The notes: generated by a model not told the origin, from the letters alone. A DNA stretch of 64,000 bases from an uncultured Eubacteriales bacterium (GCA_900314885.1 OMWY01000003.1:62001-126000), one strand, 5' to 3'; positions 50,331 through 60,044 are shown, counted from the stretch's first letter. A program made the numbers and translations.

Positions 50331-50987
50331 TTACTCTATAAATTTTTCAACTTCAAGAAGGTTCTTCGCGACTCCATAAACCCTGCTAAGGTCATCATCG
50401 TCAGGTTCGGAAAGGTCAGGAACCATAATTACCGGTACGCCGGCTCTTGATGCAGACAGTACCCCATTTGGTGAGTCCTCAAGCGCAAGGCAGTCACCGG
50501 GCTTCTCTCCCAGCCTTTCACAGGCATACATATATACATCCGGATCCGGCTTGCCATTTTCTACCATTGAGGCACAAATAATCTCATCAAACTTATCGTA
50601 AAGACCTGTTCTCGTGAGATATTCCTTAGTTCTTGTCTCATTTGTCGCAGTAGATACTGCCCTCTTTATGCCTTTATCCTTGAGAAAGCGAAGAAGCTCT
50701 TCCACATATGGTTTCTTTTCAACCTCATGCGTCTTAAAGTACTCCTCCATAAGGACCTTTCTTCTTTCGCGTATGGCAAGATAATCACACTCAGGACCGA
50801 ACATTTCATGCATAAGAGGCACAGCATATTTTGCGCAGTTCGATCTGAGTTTAAGCTGCTTTCCGCCTGACAGGTCAAAGCCGAATTCCTTCGCCGCCGC
50901 GATCCAGCACGTACTGTACACCTTCTCGGTATCAAGTATGAGTCCGTCCATGTCAAATAATACAGCCTTGGGTTTTAGCTTAGTCAT
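50331..50987 (-). CDS. HAD-superfamily hydrolase (beta-phosphoglucomutase-like)
   Basis: A 218-residue HAD phosphatase with motif I LFDMDGLILDTE, a helical cap, motif II VSTATNE, the substrate-loop lysine in MVENGKPDPDVY, and the acidic motif ALEDSPNGVLSA. It may act on a small sugar phosphate. The start overlaps the ABC ATPase stop by 4 bases, so it is cotranscribed with the ABC operon; the link between the two is unclear. Confidence 0.9.
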   Translation of the reverse strand: MTKLKPKAVLFDMDGLILDTEKVYSTCWIAAAKEFGFDLSGGKQLKLRSNCAKYAVPLMHEMFGPECDYLAIRERRKVLMEEYFKTHEVEKKPYVEELLRFLKDKGIKRAVSTATNETRTKEYLTRTGLYDKFDEIICASMVENGKPDPDVYMYACERLGEKPGDCLALEDSPNGVLSASRAGVPVIMVPDLSEPDDDDLSRVYGVAKNLLEVEKFIE

Positions 50988-51784
50988 GACAGTATCGCCT
51001 TATCATTAGTAAATTCTTCGCCTGATACCTCTTCAAACTTGTGGAGAAGGTCCTCTATCGTAAGACTCTTCTTCTCTTCTCCTGAGATATTTAGTATAAT
51101 TCTGCCCTCATTCATCATGATAAGCCTGTTACCGTACTCTATTGCATCTCGCATGTTGTGGGTTATCATAAGCGTTGTGAGATTATTTTCTTTCACTATA
51201 CGCTCTGTCGCTGACAAAACCTTCGAGGCCGTCTTAGGGTCAAGAGCGGCTGTATGCTCATCAAGTAGGAGCACCTTAGGCTTCACAAGACTCGCCATAA
51301 CGAGTGTAAGCGCCTGCCTCTGACCTCCCGAAAGAAGGCCCACCTTGGCAGTCATCCTATCCTCGAGTCCCAGGTCAAGTCCCTTTAAAACCTTCTTATA
51401 CTCTTCTTTTTCTTCTTTGGTTATACCCCAGGAGAGGCCACGGTGCTTGCCTCGTCTCTTAGCGAGAGCAAGGTTCTCTTCTATCTCCATATCAGCGGCA
51501 GTGCCCGTCATAGGATCCTGAAAAACTCTCCCTAGGTATTTAGCCCTCTTATGCTCAGGCAGGCCCGTCACATCAACTCCACCTATCTTAATAAAACCGC
51601 TGTCAACCGGAAATACTCCCGCCACTGCGTTCATAAGGGTGGACTTGCCGGCTCCGTTACCGCCAATGACGGTTACAAATTCACCTTCCTCAAGTGAAAG
51701 CGAAACTCCGTTAAGAGCGGTCTTTTCATTCACTGTACCCTTAAAAAATGTCTTGCTGATATCGTTTATCTCTAACATTTTCAT
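50984..51784 (-). CDS. ABC transporter ATP-binding protein (TrpZ-like)
   Basis: A 266-residue ATPase with Walker A GGNGAGKST, Q-loop VFQDPMTGTAADM, signature LSGGQRQALTL, Walker B VLLLDEHTAALD and H-loop MITHNM. The H after DE instead of P is typical for this family. It pairs with the permease and DUF534-type binding protein upstream, as in TrpXYZ-like uptake systems. The substrate is not proved. Confidence 0.92.
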   Translation of the reverse strand: MKMLEINDISKTFFKGTVNEKTALNGVSLSLEEGEFVTVIGGNGAGKSTLMNAVAGVFPVDSGFIKIGGVDVTGLPEHKRAKYLGRVFQDPMTGTAADMEIEENLALAKRRGKHRGLSWGITKEEKEEYKKVLKGLDLGLEDRMTAKVGLLSGGQRQALTLVMASLVKPKVLLLDEHTAALDPKTASKVLSATERIVKENNLTTLMITHNMRDAIEYGNRLIMMNEGRIILNISGEEKKSLTIEDLLHKFEEVSGEEFTNDKAILS

Positions 51785-52695
51785 GACTTTCCTCCTTTCT
51801 TCCCCGCCTTACTGTATGAGTTTACAGCTCTCTCACGGAGATAAGGAACAGCCATGAAGATAGCGACAATGACAGTTGTAAAGAGCTTCAGGTCCTCTGA
51901 TGGGAAACGAAGCCAGAGCACAATACCGATTACTATATAGTAGATTATCGCGCCAAGTACTACAAAAATCATTCTGAGAGCGAAATTCATCTTCTTGCCA
52001 AATATGGCATTTCCAAGAACTTCACCTATTATTACGGCCGCAAGACCTATAACGATAGAACCGCGTCCCATATTTATATCGGCAAAGCCCTGATATTGGG
52101 CAATAAGTCCGCCCGAAAGAGCAACCAGTCCATTTGAGAGAGCCAGCCCTATAACCTTCATCGTGCCAATATTAATTCCCTGGGCGCGAGCCATGTTCAT
52201 ATTGTTGCCGGTAGCGCGGATAGCAGACCCTTGCGCAGTACCAAAGTACCAGTACATAACCGCGATCACAACCGCAACAAAAATCAGCGAGGTTATGATT
52301 GTCGGAACAATGTATCTGAGTGATACAAGAAGAACATACTTATCAACTGAAAGCGCCTTGTTTGAAGCCTTCATAATGTTAAGATTAACAGAATAGAGAG
52401 CCATCTGAACAAGAATTCCTGCCAAGATATCCGGAATTCCAAGACATATGTGAAGGAATCCTGTCGAAAGACCTGCAAGAACGCCCGTAAGGGTCGCTAT
52501 GATGAGAGCAAGTCCTATGGGCATACCTGAAATCGTAAGCATAACAGTAACGGCGCCTCCGAGAGCGAAGGTACCGTCAACTGTCATATCAGCAAAATTC
52601 AAAATACGAAACGTAATATAAACACCAAGGGCCATTATGCCCCAAATCAAACCCTGAGCAATATCTCCGGGCAGCATAGCCACAAATGAAGCCAT
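51781..52695 (-). CDS. ABC transporter permease (TrpY-like)
   Basis: A 304-residue permease with about eight to nine membrane segments (IAQGLIWGIMALGVYITFRI at the start) and the branched-chain-type motif RILNFADMTVDGTF. It includes GNNMNMARAQGINIG, the cytoplasmic loop that touches the ATPase. It overlaps the ATPase gene by 4 bases. Family context is DUF534-linked uptake systems. Confidence 0.92.
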   Translation of the reverse strand: MASFVAMLPGDIAQGLIWGIMALGVYITFRILNFADMTVDGTFALGGAVTVMLTISGMPIGLALIIATLTGVLAGLSTGFLHICLGIPDILAGILVQMALYSVNLNIMKASNKALSVDKYVLLVSLRYIVPTIITSLIFVAVVIAVMYWYFGTAQGSAIRATGNNMNMARAQGINIGTMKVIGLALSNGLVALSGGLIAQYQGFADINMGRGSIVIGLAAVIIGEVLGNAIFGKKMNFALRMIFVVLGAIIYYIVIGIVLWLRFPSEDLKLFTTVIVAIFMAVPYLRERAVNSYSKAGKKGGKS

Positions 52696-52749
52696 AGAAT
52701 TATGTCCTTTTATCTGTAAGTTTTAGTTCAAGTTCAAAGCAAACGTTCA

Positions 52750-53904
52750 TTATTCGGCAATCGCTGTATAATCATCAGAAATGGTTATTCCAAGCTTCTC
52801 AGCAATTGTCTTATTATATTCCTTGGTGAACTTAGAAGCTGTCTGAACCTCCATGGTAGCAGGATCCTTGCCATTTACAAGAATATCGTACGCCATCTCA
52901 CCGGTTGCGTAACCAAGGTCATAATAATCGATAGAAAGCGTAGCAACGCCGCACTGCTTGCAGATTCCTTCCTCACCCGCTACGATCGGAATCCCCGCAT
53001 TTCCGGCTACATTATTTATATTCTCAGCGCAGGAAGCGGCAGTGTTATCCGTAGGAATATAAAGGACATCATTATTCGCGCATGCGTTCTGAGTTACACT
53101 TGAAACATCATTTGAGTCTGAGAAGGTATCCATCTCAATACTATATCCTTCTTCTTCAAGATACTTCTTAACAAGATCCGCCTGATACTTAGAATTTGCC
53201 TCACTTGTACAGTAAAGTATGCCTACCTTCTTAGCGTCAGGGAAGAGCTCCTGCACCATTTTAGCCTGCTCATCGAGAGGGGCAAGATCAGAAGTTCCGG
53301 AAATGTTCTTACCTGTAGTTCCGGTCCAATCAGAAATATCAAGAGCCGTAGCGTAATCGGTAACTGACGTGCCAAGGATAGGAATAGAATCCGTCGCTGC
53401 TCCGGCAGCCTGAAGGGCAGGGGTTGCGTTAGCAAGAATTAAGTCATCTCCCGCTGACACAAAGCCATTGCATATTGTAGCACAGTTAGCCGAGTCACCT
53501 GACGCGTTCTGAAAATCAATGTCAACATCAGTTCCAAGCTTTTCTACAAGGTAATCGATAAAGCCCTTTGAAGCAGCATCAAGCGCAGGGTGCTGAACAA
53601 GCTGGCAAACTCCAATATGATACTTAGCTCCATCATTCTTAACACTCTGAGGAGTAGAATCAGATGAAGCTGACGAGGCGGAAGCTGTTTCGCTTGAAGC
53701 AGCTGAAGAGGTTGCCTCACTGCCGCCTGATGAAGAGGCTGTCTCCGTCTGAGAAGCAGAAGCTACGGTTGAGGCAGAGGCAGTTGAGCCTGATGCTGTT
53801 GATGTTTGGGATGTCTTAGAGGCCTGCGAGCCTCCTACTCCACAACCTGCAAGTAAAGCGACTACAAGAGCCGCTGACGTGACAGAACAGATTTTCTTTT
53901 TCAT
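52750..53904 (-). CDS. ABC transporter substrate-binding lipoprotein (TrpX-like)
   Basis: A 384-residue exported lipoprotein. The signal peptide ends in the lipobox LLAGC near residue 21. A low-complexity linker of about 60 residues made mainly of S, A, T and E follows. Then comes the DUF534/ABC_sub_bind domain (YHIGVCQLVQHPALDAASKGF, KVGILYCTSEANSKYQADL, IVAGEEGICKQCGVATLSIDYYDLG). Related proteins bind tryptophan or other aromatics; the substrate here is unknown. The ATG at 53904 follows AAGGAGG. First gene of the operon. Confidence 0.93.
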   Translation of the reverse strand: MKKKICSVTSAALVVALLAGCGVGGSQASKTSQTSTASGSTASASTVASASQTETASSSGGSEATSSAASSETASASSASSDSTPQSVKNDGAKYHIGVCQLVQHPALDAASKGFIDYLVEKLGTDVDIDFQNASGDSANCATICNGFVSAGDDLILANATPALQAAGAATDSIPILGTSVTDYATALDISDWTGTTGKNISGTSDLAPLDEQAKMVQELFPDAKKVGILYCTSEANSKYQADLVKKYLEEEGYSIEMDTFSDSNDVSSVTQNACANNDVLYIPTDNTAASCAENINNVAGNAGIPIVAGEEGICKQCGVATLSIDYYDLGYATGEMAYDILVNGKDPATMEVQTASKFTKEYNKTIAEKLGITISDDYTAIAE

Positions 53905-53952
53905 AAACTGATCCTCCTTGTTTTGTATATATGTCAAAAATCTATAGGGTAT

Positions 53953-53981
53953 ATCCTACCACTTTCGAAATAGATTTTCAA
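53953..53981 (-). promoter_or_regulatory. Promoter of the ABC operon
   Basis: On the minus strand: TTGAAA, 17-bp spacer, TAGGAT. The 139-bp repeat copy 2 ends 24 bases upstream of the -35 box. No T-box leader is present. Confidence 0.6.
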
Positions 53982-54004
53982 GACTTTAAAGCAAAAAAGT
54001 GTAA

Positions 54005-54143
54005 CTGTTCAGACCCAACAAATTATGAAGCAATACAGCTTGCTGTAATTGCTTTATATATTTGTTGGGTTATGAGGGGCGAAAGCCCCTTGAGCCTGCC
54101 ACATGAGAAATGCATAGCATTTCGAATGGGTAGGCCTGAACAG
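54005..54143 (-). repeat. 139-bp MITE-like element, copy 2 (inverted)
   Basis: Same length, ends (CTGTTCAG/CTGAACAG) and internal hairpins as 5062-5200, in the opposite orientation. In the long hairpin the T-A pair of copy 1 (5154/5174) is C-G here (54031/54051), a compensatory change. The small hairpin is perfect here (GGGGC-GAAA-GCCCC). The element sits against the terminator of the wall hydrolase gene. Confidence 0.85.
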
Positions 54144-54148
54144 TAAAA

Positions 54149-54175
54149 AAAGAGGGTACTACAGGCACCCTCTTT
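54149..54175 (-). terminator. Terminator of the wall hydrolase gene
   Basis: On the minus strand: AAAGAGGGT, 9-base loop, ACCCTCTTT, then TTTTACTG. The T-run runs straight into the 139-bp element. Confidence 0.85.
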
Positions 54176-54182
54176 AGTGTTC

Positions 54183-55001
54183 TTATTTATAGAAATAATG
54201 CGCTCCGATCTTAACGCCGTTAGGACGTCTCTTGGCAAGAGATGAAGAATATCTGCAGAAGAAATAATAATTCTCGCTCGTTGCGCTCTTACCGTCTAGC
54301 GCTGCCTTAGCTGCCTTCACACATTGAGCCTTAATACTTGCGCTTACGCCCCAATTATTGCTGTATGAATTTAAGGCTGCTGTCAGACGGCTGTTACCGC
54401 AGACACCAAACTGATAAGGCTGATATATAACACCCTTCATGGTGTTAGGAAACTTACTGCTCTTTATTCTGTTAACAACTACATTACCAACAGCGAGCTT
54501 ACCTTTATATGACTGGTTGCCGGCCTCGGTATAAATAAGGCAGGCAAGAAGCTTTACCTCACCGGCATCATATTTCTTTGCGGTAGTTTTCTTAGAAGTA
54601 GTCTTCTTAGTTGATGATGTCTTCTTATCAGACGAATCAGAAACCTCAGCATCATCACCGTCCTCGACTTCTTCTACATCTGAATCATCACTAACTTCGG
54701 CATCGTCACCGTCATCAGAATCATCCGAAACTTCAGTGTCATCACCCTCGTCTACTGCCGCTCCGGAAGCATTCTCAATATCCGCCTCGGCGTCATCCTC
54801 CGGATCCTCGGCAAATTCACCCGAAGCAGGAATCTCGTCCTCGGTAATCTCTATCTCATCACCAACCTTTATATCGCTCTTATTGCTGGCTGAAATGGCT
54901 GATGAGGTCTTATCCGTCGCCGCAAAGGCAGTTCCACTTCCGCCCGAGATGGTAACTGCAGAAAGAAGGGCAATTGTAAATATTGTAATCTTTTTTCTCA
55001 T
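54183..55001 (-). CDS. Secreted cell wall hydrolase (SleB/Hydrolase_2 type)
   Basis: A 272-residue exported protein. A signal peptide comes first (RKKITIFTIALLSAVTISGGS). A long acidic low-complexity linker with repeated EVSDDSD-type units follows (residues about 45-125), then a K/T/S stretch. The C-terminal Hydrolase_2 domain has LACLIYTEAGNQSYKGKLAVGNVVVNR, with the likely catalytic glutamate in TEAGNQ, and YQFGVCGN. Related SleB/CwlJ enzymes cut spore cortex, others act in growing cells. The ATG at 55001 follows GGAG. Confidence 0.9.
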   Translation of the reverse strand: MRKKITIFTIALLSAVTISGGSGTAFAATDKTSSAISASNKSDIKVGDEIEITEDEIPASGEFAEDPEDDAEADIENASGAAVDEGDDTEVSDDSDDGDDAEVSDDSDVEEVEDGDDAEVSDSSDKKTSSTKKTTSKKTTAKKYDAGEVKLLACLIYTEAGNQSYKGKLAVGNVVVNRIKSSKFPNTMKGVIYQPYQFGVCGNSRLTAALNSYSNNWGVSASIKAQCVKAAKAALDGKSATSENYYFFCRYSSSLAKRRPNGVKIGAHYFYK

Positions 55002-55083
55002 TATCACTCCGAAACAAGTCTGTTAAGTATTAGTTGTAAATAGTTGTTAGTATTTGTAACATCTATGTAACAACTTCTTAACG

Positions 55084-55112
55084 ATTATAACTCATTTCAG
55101 AGAAAATTGCAA
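55084..55112 (-). promoter_or_regulatory. Promoter of the wall hydrolase gene
   Basis: On the minus strand: TTGCAA, 17-bp spacer, TATAAT. The ~75-base leader contains GTTGTTA...TAACAAC arms that could form a hairpin. Confidence 0.7.
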
Positions 55113-55131
55113 TACTTTTTTACTCTTTTTT

Positions 55132-56457
55132 TCACGTTTCCTTAAATTTCCGGATTTCTTCTAATCTTTTCCTGTAAAATTCCTCTTTTCCCATGCCATA
55201 CGGTTCGTAGAATCTTTCATTTTCAAGTGATTCCGGCAGGCACTTCATTTTTGTAATTTTTTCGTCATAATCATGAGCGTATTGGTAACCCTTGTTATAG
55301 CCCAATTCCTTCATTAATTCTGTAGGAGCGTTTCTGATCCACATAGGAACAGGCTCGGCAAATGACTTCTCAACGACCTCCTTGGCCCTATTGTATCCCA
55401 TTTCCATGGCGTTTGACTTAGGCGCCATAGCCATATAAGTAACAGCCTCAGCAAGGTTAACCGAGCACTCGGGCATCCCTATATAATGGCAGGCTTCGTA
55501 TGCCGCGATGGCAAGCGGAAGCGCATCAGGATCGGCAAGTCCCACATCTTCGCTTGCGAACCTTATTACACGTCTCGCGACATAAAGAGGATCCTCACCG
55601 GCTTCAAGCATTCTGGCGAGCCAGTATATGGCAGCGTCAGGATCCGAATTTCTCATTGATTTATGAAGCGCTGAGATAAGGTTATAGTGCTCTTCCCCGT
55701 GTCTGTCATACAGGAGTGATTTGCGGCTCGTACATTGCTCCACAATATCCTTTGTTACTACTGTTCCACTAGGAGTAATATCTCCGTTGTTTACGGCCAT
55801 CTCCAATGTATTTAACGCAGTTCTCGCGTCTCCGTTAGCGAACTCAGCAATCGCGTGAATCAGTTCATCGGAAATATCCACATTTAAATATCCGAATCCC
55901 TTCTTGCTCGTGAGCGCACGTTTTAGCAGTTTTTCTATATCTGTAGTCTGAAGCTCTTTCAGAACAAATACCTTGCATCTGGAGAGAAGAGCCGAATTAA
56001 CCTGGAATGAGGGATTTTCAGTGGTCGCCCCTATAAGGGTTATGCTGCCTCTTTCCACATATGGCAGAAAGGCATCCTGCTGAGCCTTATTAAAGCGGTG
56101 GATCTCGTCAACAAAAAGGACAGTGCGAAGGCCGGATTTCCTTGCGTTTTCAGCATCAGCCATTACCTCTTTTATTTCCTTTATCCCACTTGTTACAGCT
56201 GAAAAATTAACGAAGTTAGCATGGGTTCGCTTTGCGATAATGCCGGCAAGTGTTGTCTTACCCACTCCCGGTGGGCCCCAGAAAATCATAGAGCTGATCT
56301 CATCATTTTCTATAAGGCGACGTAAGAGTTTACCGGGTCCGAGTAAATGTTCCTGGCCCGCAAAATCCGAAAGGTCCTCAGGTCTAAGTCGATCGGCAAG
56401 CGGAACTGTGCTGTTTCCGCCATTTCCCATCATGTCGCCAAATGTCATCTGTTCCAT
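55132..56457 (-). CDS. rarA: Replication-associated recombination protein A
   Basis: RarA/MgsA is an AAA+ clamp-loader-like ATPase acting at stalled forks. The 441-residue protein has Walker A GPPGVGKTT, Walker B VLFVDEIHRFNKAQQDAFLP, sensor ATTENPSFQVNSALLSRC and the C-terminal tetramerisation domain with DPDAAIYWLARMLEAGEDPLY. The ATG at 56457 has GAGAGG upstream. Confidence 0.96.
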   Translation of the reverse strand: MEQMTFGDMMGNGGNSTVPLADRLRPEDLSDFAGQEHLLGPGKLLRRLIENDEISSMIFWGPPGVGKTTLAGIIAKRTHANFVNFSAVTSGIKEIKEVMADAENARKSGLRTVLFVDEIHRFNKAQQDAFLPYVERGSITLIGATTENPSFQVNSALLSRCKVFVLKELQTTDIEKLLKRALTSKKGFGYLNVDISDELIHAIAEFANGDARTALNTLEMAVNNGDITPSGTVVTKDIVEQCTSRKSLLYDRHGEEHYNLISALHKSMRNSDPDAAIYWLARMLEAGEDPLYVARRVIRFASEDVGLADPDALPLAIAAYEACHYIGMPECSVNLAEAVTYMAMAPKSNAMEMGYNRAKEVVEKSFAEPVPMWIRNAPTELMKELGYNKGYQYAHDYDEKITKMKCLPESLENERFYEPYGMGKEEFYRKRLEEIRKFKET

Positions 56458-56475
56458 AGTAAACCTCTCTATAAA

Positions 56476-56540
56476 GAACAAAGCCAGCAGTAAAATGCTG
56501 GCTTATTTGCAACTGCTGTAAGCTCCTACGGAGCTTACTT
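56476..56540 (-). terminator. Hairpins between clpX and rarA
   Basis: AGCCAGCA-N6-TGCTGGCT (56482-56503) is a perfect 8-bp stem followed on the minus strand by TTGTTCTTT, terminator-like. Before it, GTAAGCTCC-TAC-GGAGCTTAC (56518-56538) is a perfect 9-bp stem. Together with the 50-bp repeat they fill the space between clpX and rarA. Confidence 0.65.
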
Positions 56541-56590
56541 GGTCGTAGCCTACTCCCCCAACCTTACGGTTGGGTCCCCTTCTACGACAA
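56541..56590. repeat. 50-bp dispersed repeat, copy B
   Basis: GGTCGTAGCC ... TCTACGACAA, matching 1541-1590 at most positions, with the central hairpin CCCAACC-TTAC-GGTTGGG. It ends one base before the clpX stop codon. Confidence 0.75.
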
Positions 56591-56591
56591 T

Positions 56592-57872
56592 CTAAGCGGA
56601 CTCGTCCGTCACCTTTTTGCGGGTAACCTTTGTCTTGATATCCACCGGCTCCTTCATTATGAGCTTAGGTTCCTCTTCTCCCCTCACGGAAGCAGTGGTA
56701 ACCTGTACACTCTTAAGATCAGTCTCACTCGGAGTCTTATACATGGTGTCCATAAGAACATTCTCCATGATAGCCCTTAAGCCTCTGGCTCCGGTCTTCC
56801 TTGTCTCTGACTGCTTAGCTATCTCGCGTACGGCATCGTCGTCGAAGTCAAGCTTTACTCCGTCAAGCTCAAAGAGCTTCTTGTACTGCTTAACAAGGGC
56901 GTTCTTAGGTTCAGTAAGAACACGAATAAGATCATCCTCGGTCAGAAGGTCGAGAGTAACTGTTACAGGCACACGACCGATAAACTCAGGTATGAGACCA
57001 AACTTAACAAAATCCTCCGGCATAACCTGCTTAAGTAGGGACGAAATATCCTGTTTCTTCTGCTCCTCAAGAGTGCCACCGAAGCCAATAGACTTCTGAC
57101 CTATACGGTTCTCGATAATCTTCTCGAGACCGTCAAAGGCTCCGCCGCAGATAAATAAGATATTGGTAGTATCAATCTGAATAAGCTCCTGATGTGGATG
57201 CTTCCTTCCGCCCTGAGGAGGAACAGAAGCATTTGTACCTTCGAGTATCTTAAGAAGCGCCTGCTGAACGCCCTCGCCCGATACATCACGGGTTATGGAC
57301 ATGTTCTCAGACTTCTTTGTAATCTTATCGATCTCATCGATATAAATAATTCCATGCTCAGCGCGCTTAATATCATAATCGGCAGCCTGGATAAGCTTAA
57401 GGAGAATATTCTCAACATCCTCGCCTACGTAGCCGGCCTCTGTAAGAGTAGTGGCATCAGCTATCGCGAATGGAACATTCAAAAGCTTAGCAAGAGTCTG
57501 CGCAAGATAAGTCTTACCGGAACCGGTAGGACCTACCATAAGGATGTTGCTCTTCTGAAGATCTACATCAAGGCTGCGCCTCGATAAAACCCTCTTATAG
57601 TGGTTATATACCGCTACGGAGAGCGCAACCTTAGCCCTGTCCTGGCCGATAACATACTGGTCAAGGAAGTCCTTTATCTGGCGAGGCTTAAGAAGGTTTA
57701 TCTCAGGTCTCGGGTCAAACTGCTCGCCCTCGTCCATCATATTACTGCATACATCTATGCATTCATCACAGATGCACACACCATTAGGTCCCTGGATAAG
57801 TCTTCTCACCTGGTCCTGACTCTTGCCACAAAAGGCGCAACGGTAAACAGAATCTGATCTGGTTTTAGGCAT
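56592..57872 (-). CDS. clpX: ATP-dependent Clp protease ATP-binding subunit ClpX
   Basis: The AAA+ unfoldase that feeds ClpP. The 426-residue protein has an N-terminal zinc finger ([18 protein letters not shown]), Walker A GPTGSGKT, Walker [10 protein letters not shown], the pore loop GYVGED and GGRKHPHQE, and the ClpP-docking IGFGG. The stop lies one base after repeat copy B. clpP is 11 bases upstream, so both are one operon. Confidence 0.98.
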   Translation of the reverse strand: MPKTRSDSVYRCAFCGKSQDQVRRLIQGPNGVCICDECIDVCSNMMDEGEQFDPRPEINLLKPRQIKDFLDQYVIGQDRAKVALSVAVYNHYKRVLSRRSLDVDLQKSNILMVGPTGSGKTYLAQTLAKLLNVPFAIADATTLTEAGYVGEDVENILLKLIQAADYDIKRAEHGIIYIDEIDKITKKSENMSITRDVSGEGVQQALLKILEGTNASVPPQGGRKHPHQELIQIDTTNILFICGGAFDGLEKIIENRIGQKSIGFGGTLEEQKKQDISSLLKQVMPEDFVKFGLIPEFIGRVPVTVTLDLLTEDDLIRVLTEPKNALVKQYKKLFELDGVKLDFDDDAVREIAKQSETRKTGARGLRAIMENVLMDTMYKTPSETDLKSVQVTTASVRGEEEPKLIMKEPVDIKTKVTRKKVTDESA

Positions 57873-57883
57873 TATTCACCTCA

Positions 57884-58471
57884 TTAATTTTTTCTCTCGG
57901 TAACTATCTCATCTATGAGGCCATAATCAAGGGCTTCTTCTGCTGTCATATAGTTATCGCGGTCGGTATCCCTGCAGAGCTCTTCATAGGTTCTGCCTGT
58001 GTTTGCCGCAAGGATCTCATTCATCTTCTTACGTGTCTTAATAATATTATCGGCAACAATCTGAATATCTGAAGCCTGTCCCTTGGCACCACCGCTAGGC
58101 TGGTGGATAAGGATCTCGGAATTAGGAAGGGCATATCTCTTACCCTTAGCGCCACCCGCAAGAAGAAAAGCTCCCATACTTGCGGCAAGGCCAATACAGA
58201 TTGTTGAAACATCGCACTTGATATAGTGCATGGTATCATAAATAGCCATTCCGGCTGTAACCGAACCACCCGGGGAATTGATATAGAGATGGATATCCTT
58301 AGACGGGTCCTCTGACTCAAGGAAAAGAAGCTGCGCTACTACAACATTCGCTGAAACATCAGTAACTTCCTCGCCTAAAAATACAATTCTGTCTTCGAGA
58401 AGTCTTGAATATATATCGTATGATCTCTCACCACGACTTGTCTGCTCTATGACATATGGAATTACGCTCAT
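57884..58471 (-). CDS. clpP: ATP-dependent Clp protease proteolytic subunit
   Basis: A 195-residue serine protease that forms a barrel with ClpX. The catalytic serine lies in [11 protein letters not shown] near residue 98, the histidine in ILIHQPSGG and the aspartate in [10 protein letters not shown]. Typical length. It is preceded by a promoter embedded in the tig terminator. Confidence 0.98.
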   Translation of the reverse strand: MSVIPYVIEQTSRGERSYDIYSRLLEDRIVFLGEEVTDVSANVVVAQLLFLESEDPSKDIHLYINSPGGSVTAGMAIYDTMHYIKCDVSTICIGLAASMGAFLLAGGAKGKRYALPNSEILIHQPSGGAKGQASDIQIVADNIIKTRKKMNEILAANTGRTYEELCRDTDRDNYMTAEEALDYGLIDEIVTERKN

Positions 58472-58535
58472 TAAATAACCTCACTTCTGCCCTTTTCTTC
58501 AGGCCTTTTTCTATCATTTAAACATGACTATTACT

Positions 58536-58564
58536 ATAATAACAGAGGGACAGAGATAAATCAA
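58536..58564 (-). promoter_or_regulatory. clpP promoter inside the tig terminator
   Basis: On the minus strand: TTGATT in the terminator loop, 17-bp spacer made of the right arm, TATTAT just after it. Confidence 0.65.
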
Positions 58565-58577
58565 GTCCCTGTCCCTC
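58545..58577 (-). terminator. Terminator of tig
   Basis: GAGGGACAGGGA and TCTCTGTCCCTC pair with one mismatch, followed by TGTTATTATAG. The T-run is weak, so partial readthrough into clpP is likely. Confidence 0.75.
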
Positions 58578-58596
58578 TAAATTTATTAACTTTCTA

Positions 58597-59949
58597 TTAC
58601 TGTTCAGCCTTTTCTTCCTTAGCTTCAACCTTCTTATGCTTCTTCTCAGGCTTATGAGCTTCCTCAACCTCAACAGCATTATCAGCTACAATATCTACAG
58701 CCTTCTGAACGGCGATGTCCTTATACATAGCTTCCTTCTCGTTCTCACCGATCATGCTCTTAAGCTTCTCAACCTCAAGGTTGTAATCCTTAGCCATCTC
58801 AGCTACATGGTTCTCGAAGTCTTCCTCATTGACCTGAATATTCTCCGCGTCAGCGACAGCCTCAAGAACAAGTCTCGCCTGAATTCTCTTAAGAGCCTCA
58901 GGCTTAAGGTTATCAATAAATCCCTTAGGATCAAGGCCTGTGAACTGGAAATACTGCTGTGGAGTCATGCCCTGAGCCTGAAGTCTGTTAGCGAACTCCT
59001 GGTAAAGCTGCTTAACCTGGGTATCAATCATAGCGTCAGGGATATCCATCTTGGCGTTCTCTACAGCCTTATCGATAGCCTCGTCTTCCTTAGCTTCCTT
59101 GGCAGCCTTTGTCTTGCGGTCAGCAAGTCTCTGCTTTACATCTTCCTTATATTCATCAACGGTAGCCTTGCCGGATACATCCTCAGCAAAGTCATCGTCA
59201 ACCTCAGGAAGCTCCTTACGCTCAACCTTGTTAAGAACTACTTTGAATACAGCAGGCTTACCTGCAAGTGATGACTCATGATACTTCTCAGGGAAGGTAA
59301 CATTGACGTCAAAAGCGTCACCCTTCTTGTGACCTGCGATCTGCTCCTCAAAATTATCTATAAAGGTGCCTGAACCAAGGGTGAGTGTATATCCTTCTGA
59401 CTTGCCGCCCTTGAACTGCTTGCCATCTACATAGCCATCGAAGTCGATATCAACTCTGTCGTCTTCCTTAGCTACATCATCAGTAATCTCGATAGTTCTC
59501 GCGTTCTTCTCGCGATCATTCTCTATCTCTTCATTAATCTCATCCTCTGAAACTGAAGTATCAGGCTTAGCAACCTTAACGCCCTTATACTCGCCAAGCT
59601 CTACAGCAGGCTTAACAGCAACTTCGGCGGTGAAAATGAAATTCTTGCCCTTCTCAATCTGGGTTACATCAAACTTAGGATCGGAAACGATCTCAAGTTT
59701 CTCTTCCTTAACGGCATTATCATAAGCTGTTGGGATAAGCTCGTTAGCGGCATCCTCATAGAATACACCTTCGCCGTACATCTTCTCTATCATATTAAGA
59801 GGTGCCTTACCCTTACGGAAACCGGGGATAGCAATCCTGTTCTTAGCCTTATTATAGGCCTTAACTATAGCAGCATCAAGATCCTTCGCATCGGACTCGA
59901 TGGTAAGTTTTACCATATTATGCTCTAATTTCTCAACATTTACGCTCAT
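58597..59949 (-). CDS. tig: Trigger factor
   Basis: A ribosome-bound chaperone and prolyl isomerase. The 450-residue protein has the ribosome-binding N-terminus with GFRKGKAP, a PPIase domain (EDDRVDIDFDGYVDGKQFKGG) and a long helical C-terminus ending in a charged tail (EEAHKPEKKHKKVEAKEEKAEQ). The ATG at 59949 follows GGAGG. It is followed by clpP and clpX, a common order. Confidence 0.97.
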   Translation of the reverse strand: MSVNVEKLEHNMVKLTIESDAKDLDAAIVKAYNKAKNRIAIPGFRKGKAPLNMIEKMYGEGVFYEDAANELIPTAYDNAVKEEKLEIVSDPKFDVTQIEKGKNFIFTAEVAVKPAVELGEYKGVKVAKPDTSVSEDEINEEIENDREKNARTIEITDDVAKEDDRVDIDFDGYVDGKQFKGGKSEGYTLTLGSGTFIDNFEEQIAGHKKGDAFDVNVTFPEKYHESSLAGKPAVFKVVLNKVERKELPEVDDDFAEDVSGKATVDEYKEDVKQRLADRKTKAAKEAKEDEAIDKAVENAKMDIPDAMIDTQVKQLYQEFANRLQAQGMTPQQYFQFTGLDPKGFIDNLKPEALKRIQARLVLEAVADAENIQVNEEDFENHVAEMAKDYNLEVEKLKSMIGENEKEAMYKDIAVQKAVDIVADNAVEVEEAHKPEKKHKKVEAKEEKAEQ

Positions 59950-59986
59950 ACGTATATCCTCCAAATTAATATAGCGGTACTCCCTT

Positions 59987-60017
59987 AGAAGAATCCTGTT
60001 ATTATAATTATTCTTCT
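59987..60017 (-). other. Hairpin in the tig leader
   Basis: AGAAGAAT and ATTCTTCT form an 8-bp stem with a 15-base loop in the ~90-base leader. No known regulatory RNA is recognised. Confidence 0.5.
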
Positions 60018-60044
60018 ACCACCATGGCAGCCCGACAAATAGAT

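Noticed and set aside
53905..54004. A T-box or tryptophan attenuator upstream of the TrpXYZ-like operon
   Set aside because: The leader between promoter and start is only about 40 bases, too short for a T-box, with no specifier stem.
54500..54870. DNA-level tandem repeat in the wall hydrolase gene
   Set aside because: It is explained by the acidic EVSDDSD-type protein linker; not a separate repeat element.
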